Shown here in pieces: positions 32,926-41,205 of a stretch of 64,000 bases of DNA. Numbering within the stretch: the stretch's first letter is position 1; each line of letters opens with the position of its first letter. A model generated the notes under the pieces. The model worked only from the letters and a program-made list of their open reading frames with translations. It did no database searches and was not told the origin of the DNA. A program made the position numbers and the translations under genes. Source of the DNA: Staphylococcus carnosus. GTDB lineage: Bacteria; Bacillota; Bacilli; Staphylococcales; Staphylococcaceae. The DNA lies in assembly GCF_900458435.1 (NCBI RefSeq), contig NZ_UHCT01000001.1:2046001-2110000 (forward strand), given 5' to 3'.

Positions 32926-33115
32926 TTACTTGTCCTCCCTTAATTCGATCCATTTCATGTTTAACTGACTTATATTGATAATTACTTGGGTTCCATTCCA
33001 TCTTTTCATTGATGTATTCTTCTAACTCCAGCCACTCATTTCGTAATTTATTAACATCATCTATTAATTCATCTCTGTTCGCTTTGTACTTGTAAGCTAA
33101 TTCTTTATCAGTCAT
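32918..33115 (-). CDS. Phage early protein, uncharacterised
   Basis: 65 residues, mostly charged helix (LAYKYKANRDELIDDVNKLR), overlapping the next gene by 8 nt. Typical filler gene of staphylococcal phage early operons; function unknown. Confidence 0.55.
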   Translation of the reverse strand: MTDKELAYKYKANRDELIDDVNKLRNEWLELEEYINEKMEWNPSNYQYKSVKHEMDRIKGGQVND

Positions 33116-33161
33116 TTGATAGCAACTCCTTATCTTCGAAAATGTTGCCTTTTGCTGTTTG

Positions 33162-33647
33162 TTAACTCACGCATGGTTTTTTTATTAGTTCCTCCGTAAT
33201 CTCGTTCCACGTCTGCACGCCACGTCCGTCTGTGATGTCCAGTATCACACCGTAGACGTACTGGTTAATGCTAAACTCTGCTCTATCTTGTTCTCGATTA
33301 ACATGCCCTGTTCCCTGTCTGATGTCTGTACACTGTACATACACCTTACATTCGTGACCGCTGTGCATTAATCCCTGAATATAGCCCATTTCGGCGATTG
33401 TGCCCTGATTGTGAGTGAGATAATCGAAAATCAGAATGTCGCTTTCAGAAATTCCATTCGTATCATTTCTCACAATACGCTCAGCTAATCCTTCTTGTAC
33501 TGCGTTGTTTTTATCGTTCACACTCTTATCATCTTGCGGTACATAAACATCAAAGCCTAAACGTTTCAGATCATCACGTTCCCACGCTCTTCGCATTTGG
33601 TCTCCGAGATCTAGCATTCCGCCACCGAGATATATTTGTTTATTCAT
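33162..33647 (-). CDS. Nucleoside 2-deoxyribosyltransferase-like protein
   Basis: 161 residues with a Rossmann-like pattern: YLGGGM at the N-terminus, VYVPQDD with nearby ND, GISESDILIFD and the signature NQGTIAEMGYIQG carrying the catalytic Glu. It probably acts on nucleosides or nucleotides, fitting a phage nucleotide-salvage or DNA-modification role beside dut. Confidence 0.8.
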   Translation of the reverse strand: MNKQIYLGGGMLDLGDQMRRAWERDDLKRLGFDVYVPQDDKSVNDKNNAVQEGLAERIVRNDTNGISESDILIFDYLTHNQGTIAEMGYIQGLMHSGHECKVYVQCTDIRQGTGHVNREQDRAEFSINQYVYGVILDITDGRGVQTWNEITEELIKKPCVS

Positions 33648-34116
33648 TTGTCAGCACCTCTTTCAGTCGCTTTGCATAGACTTCTATTTTTTCCAACTCT
33701 TTCACTTTTTCATCTTTACGACCTAATCGTGTAGCATATTTGATAATGTTGCCTGTCATGAAACCTTTGAACTCTTGAGATGTCATCTGCTGTCTAAGAA
33801 ATTCGATTACATCTATCCCGTCTTTGCCTTGGTAATGAGAAGGAATACCTTTATCCGCATCATTGACGAAAAACGGTTCCTCGTTTTCGTAATCTTCTGA
33901 CTTCTGATTACTTAAAGGTAATGTATCAAAGTAATCTTTATCAGTGATTGTTGCTTCGTTTGACACACCGTCCAATTGCACAACAACTGCTTGTGGTTCT
34001 GCATGTCGTACAACTCTGCGGATTACAGTAGCGTTGTGTCCTTCATCAATATTCATATCGTTGTATCGCCAAATAATGATTCTGTCGTTCACATTCAAGT
34101 CTTTAATCTCTTTCAT
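33640..34116 (-). CDS. DUF3310 protein
   Basis: 158 residues. The C-terminal ~65 carry the DUF3310 signature (PSHYQG...DVIEFLRQQM, FMTGNIIKYATRLGRKD). The N-terminal ~60 residues form a small beta barrel-like region. Often called a nucleotide kinase-like protein in phages; the biochemical role is unproven. Confidence 0.75.
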   Translation of the reverse strand: MKEIKDLNVNDRIIIWRYNDMNIDEGHNATVIRRVVRHAEPQAVVVQLDGVSNEATITDKDYFDTLPLSNQKSEDYENEEPFFVNDADKGIPSHYQGKDGIDVIEFLRQQMTSQEFKGFMTGNIIKYATRLGRKDEKVKELEKIEVYAKRLKEVLTNE

Positions 34117-34647
34117 CTAACGCACCGCCTTTTTCATTAAGTCGTTCTCGCATAAGTATTTAAACCATTCACTAGGTTTGACTGCTTGCGGTGTTCCATC
34201 GTAGAGCCACGGTTTTAAACGCTTTTTTCTTTCTTCTTCCAATTTCTCAGCTTCCAACTTACGTTCAATATCATCTGTCGCTAGGTCATAATGTGTTCTG
34301 CCGTTATATTCTACGTAATAATCAATATCTCCTAAAATCTCATCAATCCATTCACCTTTTTTGACTCTTTCAGTAATCCGTGCACCTACAACATTGATAC
34401 GTTCTTTTTCTCTTACTGGAATATAAAATGACATTTCTATCATTGGGATCATCCAACATATTTCGTTATTCTTTGTTACATAAGTCGAGTTGTATTTCAG
34501 TGCTTGCTTTAAAGTCCATCCTTCATTAATTCTTTGTTGAACCAGTGCTAAACTTAATTGTTTTACTCGCATTTCTGCTCTCTGTTTATTTGTTAATACT
34601 ATTTCTCTACCATCAATAACTATTGGTGTTTTCGATTTTGCATACAT
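34117..34647 (-). CDS. Phage early protein, uncharacterised (PVL-associated type)
   Basis: 176 residues from ATG 34647 (GGAGTGAG, 5 nt spacing); an ATG at 34668 is less well placed. It contains LTNKQRAEMRVKQLSLALVQ, GWTLKQAL and a Glu/Lys-rich helix (about 130-150). It resembles hypothetical proteins of S. aureus phage early regions; function unknown. Confidence 0.6.
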   Translation of the reverse strand: MYAKSKTPIVIDGREIVLTNKQRAEMRVKQLSLALVQQRINEGWTLKQALKYNSTYVTKNNEICWMIPMIEMSFYIPVREKERINVVGARITERVKKGEWIDEILGDIDYYVEYNGRTHYDLATDDIERKLEAEKLEEERKKRLKPWLYDGTPQAVKPSEWFKYLCENDLMKKAVR

Positions 34648-34652
34648 TTCTC

Positions 34653-34829
34653 TCACTCCATTATCCATTTCATCTCGAAGTCATCTGCTTCAATCACTTC
34701 GCCGTCAATATGGTCCTCTTTATTTTTGTGAATCTCATCTATTGCTTGTTCCTCTGCTAGATATATGTCTTGAGTGTCTACTTCAATATCTTTCTCGAAA
34801 GTTAATGTGTACTGCATCCTTACTATCAT
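34653..34829 (-). CDS. 58-aa acidic phage protein
   Basis: Starts MIVRMQYTLTFEKDIEVDTQ and ends EADDFEMKWIME; acidic and soluble. The start overlaps the rusA stop (AATGA) and the stop overlaps the next ribosome site, so it is tightly coupled on both sides. No family recognised. Confidence 0.6.
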   Translation of the reverse strand: MIVRMQYTLTFEKDIEVDTQDIYLAEEQAIDEIHKNKEDHIDGEVIEADDFEMKWIME

Positions 34830-35233
34830 TCGACCATCTCAACTTTCATAATGATTTTTGGCGTTTCCCCATATTTTTTAAAACTTTTAACTTCTACAAT
34901 TTGATTATCGTCTTGCCACAAGTGATTATTTGCAGCATCCAATACTGTTTTAATCAAATTATCTATATCTGGTTTCGTACGTTTATACTGACCTACCATT
35001 GCTAACCGCTTCTTGTTACTCCAACTCAAAGGCGGAATGAATAAGAATTGCAATGTTACGATTAAATTGCCTTCCATCATCAATTTCGGCATTTGTTTTT
35101 GTATGAACTGTTTATGATCCGTATAAGTTTTAGGCATATATGTTTGAACATATTTACCTCTCATAGAAAAACGTGGTCGAGGTGAGCCGATAGGCGCTTT
35201 ATGTGTTTCGTTGAAATTAATTTCTAATTCCAT
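34826..35233 (-). CDS. rusA: RusA-type Holliday junction resolvase
   Basis: 135 residues with the RusA pattern: PRPRFSMRGKYV at the N-terminus, KPDIDNLIKTVLDA carrying the conserved Asp pair, and WQDDNQIVEV. It cuts branched phage DNA before packaging, acting downstream of ERF recombination. Confidence 0.9.
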   Translation of the reverse strand: MELEINFNETHKAPIGSPRPRFSMRGKYVQTYMPKTYTDHKQFIQKQMPKLMMEGNLIVTLQFLFIPPLSWSNKKRLAMVGQYKRTKPDIDNLIKTVLDAANNHLWQDDNQIVEVKSFKKYGETPKIIMKVEMVE

Positions 35234-35399
35234 GTTTCACCTCAAATTCCATCACACCCGGCGTGTACACTCTCTTATTTACTTCTACATCTATTTGCTT
35301 CTGTAACTTATCAGCGTTGCCATTTGCAGTGTCTATGTGCAACTGAGCGTATACTGGACTGCAACCTAATATTTCAATGATATTTTCTTTAGTTAACAT
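35217..35399 (-). CDS. 60-aa phage replication-region protein
   Basis: MLTKENIIEILGCSPVYAQL: a short predicted helix-turn-helix-like N-terminus, then a mixed tail. It overlaps rusA by 17 nt and shares one base with the DnaC-like gene. Function unknown; similar small ORFs sit here in many staphylococcal phages. Confidence 0.55.
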   Translation of the reverse strand: MLTKENIIEILGCSPVYAQLHIDTANGNADKLQKQIDVEVNKRVYTPGVMEFEVKHGIRN

Positions 35400-36184
35400 T
35401 AAAAGTTTAATCCTCTCATGCGGAAATCTTCGCCATTCATATTTATTGTGGTAGTATTCTTCATCATTCTGCTGAATATCTTGGCTAGATCCTTATTTTG
35501 TATTAATTCTTTACTACTGTTGTTAGTTGTGATGATGTTGTGCTTGCCTGTACGTGATTCCATTACTTCAAACATCTTTTGTACACCGAAGTTGCTTAGT
35601 GACGTTCCGTAGTCATCCAGTACAAGTAAATCTACATCTGCTATCGCTTTATCTAAGTCTCTTTCAGTTAGCTGCGATTGTTTGTTGTACGTATCTTTGT
35701 AAGTGGTAATCAATTGAGGTACATTCATGTATAAGACTGAATAACCTTTCTCTCTCACTCTTTTGATAGTTGCCATAGATAAATGACTCTTGCCTGTACC
35801 ATACGTTCCGAACAACAAGATTGATTGTTTATTATTTAATGTGAAGTTGTTAGCGTAACGTTCCAGTAATGCTTTAGCTTTTGCTAGTTGTTGGCTTGTT
35901 GGATCATAGTTGTTAAAGTCTGCATCCGCTAAATCATCATTGATAATCGATTTCTTGAATATTGCATTAGTCTTGATACGTTGCTGCTTCTTCTTAAAGT
36001 TTTCGGTAGACTCTTTGGCCAGTGCTATCATCTTGCAATCACAACCATCTTTAATGACTTGACCATTATCAAACTCATAGTAATCATAGTCACGACCGCA
36101 CTTTTCACAATGCAATCCCATTTCTTGTTTGACTACTTTGTTTCTGAATTTAGCTTGCTTAGCTATTTTTGAAAAAGCATCCAT
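35399..36184 (-). CDS. DnaC/DnaI-like helicase loader ATPase
   Basis: 261 residues: an N-terminal Cys cluster (CEKC, CDC; about 26-50) as in DnaI-type loaders, and an AAA+ domain with Walker A GTYGTGKS (126-133) and Walker B DLLVLDDYG (about 180). It should load the host replicative helicase together with the replisome organizer encoded upstream. Confidence 0.88.
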   Translation of the reverse strand: MDAFSKIAKQAKFRNKVVKQEMGLHCEKCGRDYDYYEFDNGQVIKDGCDCKMIALAKESTENFKKKQQRIKTNAIFKKSIINDDLADADFNNYDPTSQQLAKAKALLERYANNFTLNNKQSILLFGTYGTGKSHLSMATIKRVREKGYSVLYMNVPQLITTYKDTYNKQSQLTERDLDKAIADVDLLVLDDYGTSLSNFGVQKMFEVMESRTGKHNIITTNNSSKELIQNKDLAKIFSRMMKNTTTINMNGEDFRMRGLNF

Positions 36185-36946
36185 CTAAAACACATCCTCG
36201 TATTGCTTTTTCCAGTCCTCATCTACTGCATTAGATTGTTGTTGGTTAAGGTAACCCTCAAATTTAGTACCGAATAATGTCTCGGGTCTCAAATACTTTT
36301 CCATGTCTGTATCTTTCCACTCCGATACTTTGTTATCGATTACTTTTATGAAGTCATCTAATGTAAAACCTTCATCAGTTCTTGCGCGTATGACCGTTTG
36401 ATTTTTCTTAGTCGTAGATTTGTAGTGCTTATCTGTCTGTTGGTTAAGATAATTAATTACATCACGGTAAGGGTACGCAGTCGACGAAGGAGACAATATA
36501 TTATTGTTAGTAGTCTCTGTAGTAATCTCTGTGTAGTCTCTGGTATTGGTCGTGACATTTTGTCCTCTTGCATCGTGACAATTTGTCATGCTCGTCGTGC
36601 CATTTTGTCCCGATGGTCGTGCCACTAGATTATTCAAGTTTTCATAGTTGATTGAATACCATTTAGTACGGTCAAAACCGGCTCTATTGTAGTTACCTAC
36701 ATATAAAAGGTCTTGCTTTTCTAAACTACCGAATGCTCTTTTGATAGTTCTTTCGCTCCAAAAAGGAAATTGCTTTGCCCAATTAGGATAGGAATTATAT
36801 ATCCAACGCTTACCGTCATAGTTATGCTTACTACTATTTAACCAGTAGTGTATTTGCTGCAAGATTATCGCTTCATTTAATCCTACCTTTTCAGCTAATT
36901 TAGGTAAGACTTGTATTGGATAATCGTCAATTAATAATTTGCTCAT
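36185..36946 (-). CDS. Replisome organizer (DnaD-like, Phg_2220_C)
   Basis: 253 residues. The N-terminal ~105 form a winged helix (LNEAIILQQIHYWL, ERTIKRAFGSLEKQDLL); a variable linker follows; the C-terminal ~70 match the conserved phage C-terminal domain (VINYLNQQTDKHYK, LRPETLFGTKFEGYL). It binds the phage origin, which is often inside this gene's linker. Confidence 0.85.
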   Translation of the reverse strand: MSKLLIDDYPIQVLPKLAEKVGLNEAIILQQIHYWLNSSKHNYDGKRWIYNSYPNWAKQFPFWSERTIKRAFGSLEKQDLLYVGNYNRAGFDRTKWYSINYENLNNLVARPSGQNGTTSMTNCHDARGQNVTTNTRDYTEITTETTNNNILSPSSTAYPYRDVINYLNQQTDKHYKSTTKKNQTVIRARTDEGFTLDDFIKVIDNKVSEWKDTDMEKYLRPETLFGTKFEGYLNQQQSNAVDEDWKKQYEDVF

Positions 36947-37617
36947 TCATTTTTTCCTCCTCTCAACATTTTGTTAAGCCGATCATCTACTGAAACCCAA
37001 CTGTTCTCTAAGTGGTATTTCTCATTGAAACTATCCATACCGATAGCATGCTGTTCCTTATGATGTTCTGAACATAATGCAAGTACCTTGTTGTTTAAGT
37101 GGCTTATCTTGCGTCTGTTGCGTCCTCGACCTACCGCATGATAATGAGCTAACTGTGCATGAGTTTTACCACAGATAACACAGTTACGATTGACCGTTGA
37201 CCAATATAGAAATACTTTATCGTTTTTGAGTAAGTCACTTGTTTTATAAGCTAATGGAATATTGTTATGAAATATCCAATCAAGTGTAACTTCTATGATT
37301 TGGTTTGCTTGGGTACGCGTGCAGTCGCTCAATGAGAGGCGTTTTTCATACCCATAAAGGACTTCTACGTAATCCATGAACAAATACCTCATATAGTCAC
37401 GGGGCTGCCCTGTGTGGCTCTCTATGTCGTTACATAAGGCGAATATCTTTTTGCGCTGTTTATCTGTAATTTTGTATGGATCAATAGGCTTACATTCGAC
37501 TTCGACATCAAGCCCGTTATCTAGTAATAACGATGTTTTGTTATCTATATCTACACCCTCAATGACAACGGTAGTTGTACCGTCATCTTGAGTAATGTAA
37601 TTTTTGATTTTAGCCAT
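36943..37617 (-). CDS. Putative HNHc nuclease
   Basis: 224 residues: an N-terminal NYITQDDGTTTVVIEG region and a C-terminal HNH domain (NCVICGKTHAQLAHYHAVGRG, LALCSEHHKEQH). This HNHc_6-type protein is common in staphylococcal phage replication modules, probably for recombination or DNA processing. It overlaps the next gene by 4 nt. Confidence 0.8.
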   Translation of the reverse strand: MAKIKNYITQDDGTTTVVIEGVDIDNKTSLLLDNGLDVEVECKPIDPYKITDKQRKKIFALCNDIESHTGQPRDYMRYLFMDYVEVLYGYEKRLSLSDCTRTQANQIIEVTLDWIFHNNIPLAYKTSDLLKNDKVFLYWSTVNRNCVICGKTHAQLAHYHAVGRGRNRRKISHLNNKVLALCSEHHKEQHAIGMDSFNEKYHLENSWVSVDDRLNKMLRGGKNE

Positions 37618-38169
37618 TTATATCAACTTCTCGACTTTGTATTTATTGCCATCTGTATCCGTTAACTTCGAACAGTTGTTTTTCAATCGACCACTTACAT
37701 ATCCGTGATTGCGACCTAAAAACTTACTAGCTCTACTCATACTTATAAATTCATATTCAATGCCAAGATGATTCGTTAATCTTACGGCCATATTGGTAGT
37801 GCTTAATCCGTTTTCGAAAGCATGATTAATATTCTCTTTATAATTACACCATTCAAGATTGCTCACATTATTATTTTTAGGATTACCATCAATATGATTT
37901 ATACAATCCTTACCTTCAATTCTTGGTATGAAAGCAAACGCTACTAATCGATGAACTAAAAAGTATTTTGGTTTTCCATCTTTCCAAAGTGCTACTCTTG
38001 CATCTCTACCATTAGGCGTTTTGTCTTTTAAGTAACGTTGCTTCCAATGTTTCCATTTTTTAAAGCGTTTTGACCAACTAACTTTATCTTTATGAGTTCT
38101 TACTCGACCTTTATTGCTTACTTCGTAGATACCTTCATAACCAACCACATCTTTCCAAATTTCAGCCAT
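37618..38169 (-). CDS. NUMOD4/HNH homing endonuclease
   Basis: 183 residues. The N-terminal NUMOD4 motif (EIWKDVVGYEGIYEVSNKGR) is followed by HNH_3 (INHIDGNPKNNNVSNLEWC) and a C-terminal NUMOD1-like region. It is a free-standing homing endonuclease inserted between ssb and the HNHc gene, likely selfish DNA in the replication module. Confidence 0.85.
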   Translation of the reverse strand: MAEIWKDVVGYEGIYEVSNKGRVRTHKDKVSWSKRFKKWKHWKQRYLKDKTPNGRDARVALWKDGKPKYFLVHRLVAFAFIPRIEGKDCINHIDGNPKNNNVSNLEWCNYKENINHAFENGLSTTNMAVRLTNHLGIEYEFISMSRASKFLGRNHGYVSGRLKNNCSKLTDTDGNKYKVEKLI

Positions 38170-38180
38170 TTAATCACATC

Positions 38181-38612
38181 CTAGAAAGGGAGTTCCGATT
38201 CTGAAATATCGTCGCTAGCATTTCCAAACGGGTTATTGCCTGCTGGTGCTTGCCCTTGTTGTTGTTGAGGTTGATTGTTTTGTTGATTGTTATTCTTTGG
38301 CTCTAAGAATTGAACACTATCTGCTACTACTTCGGTTACAAACACACGTTGTCCTTCCTTATTTTCATAGCTGCGTGATTGTAAGCGACCATCGACACCT
38401 GCTAAACTGCCTTTATTCAAATAATTATTGACGTTTTCTGCTTGTTTACGGAATACAACACAGTTGATAAAGTCCGCCTGTTGCTCTCCATTTTTACTCT
38501 TAAAATTACGGTTGACTGCTAGTGTGAATGTTGCTACATCTACACCGCTCGGGGTTGTTCTGAATTCTGGATCTTTTGTTAAACGACCTACTAATACGAC
38601 TCTGTTAATCAT
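38181..38612 (-). CDS. ssb: Single-stranded DNA-binding protein
   Basis: 143 residues: an OB-fold domain ([18 protein letters not shown], about 1-105), a Gln/Asn-rich linker (about 108-130) and the acidic tip [10 protein letters not shown] that recruits partner proteins. It works with ERF in recombination and with the replisome. Confidence 0.95.
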   Translation of the reverse strand: MINRVVLVGRLTKDPEFRTTPSGVDVATFTLAVNRNFKSKNGEQQADFINCVVFRKQAENVNNYLNKGSLAGVDGRLQSRSYENKEGQRVFVTEVVADSVQFLEPKNNNQQNNQPQQQQGQAPAGNNPFGNASDDISESELPF

Positions 38613-39283
38613 TATTCATTCTCCTTCGCTTGTTTTGACCAGTTATCTAATTTTTTGATGCACACAGTGATTTGACTATTACTTAAATTTTGAACATCGT
38701 TGATACCTAGTTTTTGCTGGACATCATCAACGCTTACTTGTTTTCCTACAGACTGCATAAGTTCGCTGAATTTCAACATTTCTTCTTTTAATGTCCCAAT
38801 CGCTTTAGCATCTGGTTTGGTATATTGCTCGCGCTTTTCTTTTGCATCTGCATCATCTTCATCAGTTGGAATATTGAAGAATTTCATTAAGAAGTATCTT
38901 TCTGCGTAAGTTAGTGCAGTACCATGTGCTTTAGAAACGTCATCTTGTTGTCCTACTGCATAAAATGTTACTTCGAACTGTTCTTCTGGTTTGTCTGCAT
39001 TGATCCACACATAAGTCAATTTCATTTCAACGATAAATTCTGATGTTGTAATCTCACGACCAGCTTTTTTATTAAATCTTGTCACATCAATTTGTTTGTA
39101 ATTTTCTTCTGATGTTTTTGGTACAAGTAATAAATTGTTTTCAATCATCTTATTTCTAATTCTGTGTAATACTTGCGAACCACTAACATATGAGTAGTTG
39201 TAGCCTTTAGTATCTTTAGTGAATCCATCTATATTAGCTTTAACATCTGCTATTTTCTGGAATAGGTTCATTTCCTGTGTCAT
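38612..39283 (-). CDS. erf: ERF family single-strand annealing recombinase
   Basis: 223 residues from ATG 39283 (AGGAGG upstream; 39298 is possible but badly placed). ERF features: [29 protein letters not shown], and the [26 protein letters not shown] signature. It anneals complementary strands in phage recombination. Followed directly by ssb. Confidence 0.9.
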   Translation of the reverse strand: MTQEMNLFQKIADVKANIDGFTKDTKGYNYSYVSGSQVLHRIRNKMIENNLLLVPKTSEENYKQIDVTRFNKKAGREITTSEFIVEMKLTYVWINADKPEEQFEVTFYAVGQQDDVSKAHGTALTYAERYFLMKFFNIPTDEDDADAKEKREQYTKPDAKAIGTLKEEMLKFSELMQSVGKQVSVDDVQQKLGINDVQNLSNSQITVCIKKLDNWSKQAKENE

Positions 39284-39500
39284 ATGCGACCTCCTCATAT
39301 TCAGTTGTTTCTGTAACTGTCTTTTTTATTGCAGTATGGAATGTCATATCTACTGCTGCATCTTCCATTCCGTTGAACTCTCTAGCGTCACTAAGGCTGG
39401 TTGAATATTTGATTGTAGTGTTTTGTTCAGTGGGTCTGTTTGTAACATATAGGTTGGTATCAGTAATCTTAATAAGATAGGTAACTGTTTGTTTAGGCAT
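39240..39500 (-). CDS. DUF2483-like phage protein
   Basis: 86 residues (MPKQTVTYLIKITDTNLYV, AREFNGMEDAAVDM). It resembles the DUF2483 proteins placed before ERF in staphylococcal phages and overlaps erf by 44 nt. Function unknown. Confidence 0.6.
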   Translation of the reverse strand: MPKQTVTYLIKITDTNLYVTNRPTEQNTTIKYSTSLSDAREFNGMEDAAVDMTFHTAIKKTVTETTEYEEVAYDTGNEPIPENSRC

Positions 39501-39738
39501 TGGAACTCACCTTTTTTCTGTCACTCAATAGTTTTTCAATAAGCTTGAGTGTACGTAGTTGTTCATCATCAGTATCTTGACTACTTACAATAAAAAAACG
39601 AATACCTGAATTATATTTGACGTCATAGTGAGCAAATATTAAAGTTTGTCGTGGATCTTTTGAATACTCTATATATCCTTCGATTTCCGACTCATCTAAC
39701 ATGTCGATAAATTTATGTGCATATTTTTTAAGGCCCAT
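39493..39738 (-). CDS. Phage early protein, uncharacterised
   Basis: 81 residues from ATG 39738 behind CAGGAGG (7-nt spacing). Mixed alpha/beta with IEGYIEYSKDPRQTLIFAHY. No family recognised. Confidence 0.55.
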   Translation of the reverse strand: MGLKKYAHKFIDMLDESEIEGYIEYSKDPRQTLIFAHYDVKYNSGIRFFIVSSQDTDDEQLRTLKLIEKLLSDRKKVSSNA

Positions 39739-39774
39739 GTAGTACCTCCTGTAAAAATTTGTTATGATGAAAGT

Positions 39775-39825
39775 GTCTAATTTCATCTTTGACTGTTAGC
39801 AATTGCCGTTGCTAGCAGTCTTTTT
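39775..39825 (+). ncRNA. Candidate short rightward RNA against the early operon
   Basis: A strong plus-strand terminator (GACTGTTAGCAA/TTGCTAGCAGTC followed by seven T, 39789-39825) stands in the middle of a leftward operon. An extended -10 (TGTTATGAT, 39761-39768) lies about 20 bp upstream. The implied RNA is ~50 nt. No -35 box or useful coding frame is visible. Confidence 0.35.
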
Positions 39826-40047
39826 TTAATACTTAATCGTAAATAAAGTAATATACTCTTCGTCGTCATCTTCAACCTCTTCAGTATCGAATACGTCTGT
39901 TTCGTAGTACCAAACTAAAAAGAATACATATACCGCTAACGAAGCTATAAATCCCCACGCCATCGATATAATTGCATCGCTTGTTATTGCACTTAGAATG
40001 AATGAAGTTACAAACCAAAACGCGTATGCTATCCAAAATGACTTCAT
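39826..40047 (-). CDS. Two-helix phage membrane protein
   Basis: 73 residues with hydrophobic segments at about 4-22 and 27-46, then an acidic tail (TEEVEDDDEEY). Overlaps the upstream regulator by 4 nt. Possibly superinfection-related, but nothing in sequence proves it. Confidence 0.6.
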   Translation of the reverse strand: MKSFWIAYAFWFVTSFILSAITSDAIISMAWGFIASLAVYVFFLVWYYETDVFDTEEVEDDDEEYITLFTIKY

Positions 40048-40280
40048 TGTTTCACCTCTTTTTTAACGTTAAATTCTTTTAATTCTCGAATTGCTTCATC
40101 CGACAAATCACAATATGGGAATTTTTCTCTCACTAATTGGATAGGAACCTTCCCTCTAATTGCAATAAATCCTTCTTCTTCAAGTTCACTGTTCAACTCC
40201 CTTACAATTGAAGATGCTTTACTTTTACTAACACCTGCCAACATCTGTATATCTTTTATAGTTAAATAATTGATGATCAT
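40044..40280 (-). CDS. HTH protein (DUF3173-like)
   Basis: 78 residues: LTIKDIQMLAGVSKSKASSI reads as a helix-turn-helix, followed by a wing-like GFIAIRGKVPIQLV. Similar small proteins act as excisionase-like or regulatory DNA-binding factors. First gene after the accessory cassettes in the leftward operon; ribosome site AAAGGAG. Confidence 0.6.
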   Translation of the reverse strand: MIINYLTIKDIQMLAGVSKSKASSIVRELNSELEEEGFIAIRGKVPIQLVREKFPYCDLSDEAIRELKEFNVKKEVKQ

Positions 40281-40299
40281 AATAGCGACTCCTTTCGTG

Positions 40300-40326
40300 T
40301 ATAATTTGGTTATCGCTACTGCGATA
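40300..40326 (+). promoter_or_regulatory. Promoter and palindrome of the Cas2-like gene
   Basis: TATAAT (40300-40305) is followed by the perfect palindrome TATCGCTACTGCGATA (40311-40326), which should overlap the transcription start. It could be an operator or a 5' hairpin. No good -35 box is seen. Confidence 0.5.
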
Positions 40327-40343
40327 GTGGGTGGTGTGAAAAT

Positions 40344-40616
40344 ATGAATAAGTACTTAGTTAGTTATGATTTGCATACACCAAGAAAAGAATATAATTCA
40401 CTTTGGTATTTGCTTAAATCATTTAAAGATTCGTTGCATATCCAAGATTCTGTTTGGCTAGTTAAATCTACGAAAACACAACAAGATATAAGTGAATTAT
40501 TGCAAGAAGTTCTTGATAGCGACGATTCATGGATAGTTTTAAAATTCGATTCTAATATTTCAGGTGCATTAGATGACGAAGTAGCTAAAAAAGTTATTGA
40601 ACTTTATCAAGCTTAA
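40344..40616 (+). CDS. Stand-alone Cas2-fold protein (SinR-family type)
   Basis: 90 residues: MNKYLVSYDLHTPRKEYNSL is the ferredoxin-like beta-1 start of the Cas2/VapD-like fold, with the YDL motif and Asp9; QDSVWLVKSTKTQQDIS and SWIVLKFDSNISG complete the fold. Same length as small stand-alone Cas2-like proteins annotated SinR family. No cas genes or repeats are near. It is transcribed against the early operon. It could be a nuclease or RNA interferase; nuclease activity is not proven by sequence. Confidence 0.65.
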   Translation: MNKYLVSYDLHTPRKEYNSLWYLLKSFKDSLHIQDSVWLVKSTKTQQDISELLQEVLDSDDSWIVLKFDSNISGALDDEVAKKVIELYQA

Positions 40617-40743
40617 TTACTCTTCTTTTTTTTGGTTTATAAGTTATAAATTCGTTATAATGAATTTTTTTCACAGCACTCTTAATCTCTTCCGCCAAGA
40701 TGACGATTAGGAGTGCTATTTTGATTGCTTTGAGTTTGCTCAT
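40594..40743 (-). CDS. 49-aa membrane peptide
   Basis: Starts MSKLKAIKIALLIVILAEEI: one membrane helix and a basic tail (KPKKRRVIK). Strong ribosome site AAAGGAGG, which is part of repeat R1. Similar ~40-aa peptides are common in staphylococcal phages. Its last 23 nt overlap the Cas2-like gene on the other strand. Confidence 0.6.
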   Translation of the reverse strand: MSKLKAIKIALLIVILAEEIKSAVKKIHYNEFITYKPKKRRVIKLDKVQ

Positions 40744-40750
40744 TTTATTT

Positions 40751-40777
40751 CCTCCTTTAATTCCGCTCGATTGTAGG
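40751..40777. repeat. Cassette-boundary repeat R1
   Basis: 27 bp matching R2 (41229-41255) and, more loosely, R3 (41659-41685). Read leftward it encodes PTIERN and a stop followed by AAAGGAGG: a copy of the antirepressor gene end plus the ribosome site of the next gene. Confidence 0.75.
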
Positions 40778-40876
40778 ATTTGTTCATAAATTTTCTGCTA
40801 TACTCCTATTGAGGAGGTGATTTAAATAACTCCTGGTATATTTTGGAAACTTTTAGTTGCTTACATTAAAGGTTCG

Positions 40877-41119
40877 GTGAATATTGAGTTTGAAGATAAA
40901 AATTTAAGTGAAATGTTAGATAAAAACTACATATACTCCGAACATGGAAAAACTTTTTACGTTAACGGTTTTCCTATACAAGGTTCAACAACTAAAAGAT
41001 TTATAACTACTGAAGGTAGAAAAGCTTTTTGGAAAGTCATTTTTAAAGTATTTCTACCTTCACTCATAGGAATAACTGGAATACTTGTAACAGTATTAAA
41101 ATTATTAATAGGAAATTGA
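40877..41119 (+). CDS. 80-aa membrane-anchored protein of cassette A
   Basis: A GTG start with AAAGG upstream gives 80 residues, soluble at the N-terminus (NIYSEHGKTF-like region) and ending in a transmembrane helix (about 56-78). An ideal ribosome site GAGGAGGTGA lies upstream of an in-frame ATA at 40826, which would give 97 residues starting TPGIFWKLLVAYIKG; this looks like a lost ATG or a non-standard start. Extended -10 promoter at 40796-40804 and its own terminator make it an autonomous rightward unit. Confidence 0.6.
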   Translation: MNIEFEDKNLSEMLDKNYIYSEHGKTFYVNGFPIQGSTTKRFITTEGRKAFWKVIFKVFLPSLIGITGILVTVLKLLIGN

Positions 41120-41161
41120 AAATATTTAACTTTCTATTAATATCAACTATCTCCCATCCAG

Positions 41162-41205
41162 TAATCTTGATGTGGTCATCGCTACATCGAGATTTTTTAT
41201 TTTGC
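41162..41205 (+). terminator. Terminator of cassette A
   Basis: Stem AATCTTGATGT/ACATCGAGATT with one G-T wobble, then a T run, ending the rightward 80-aa gene. Confidence 0.75.
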
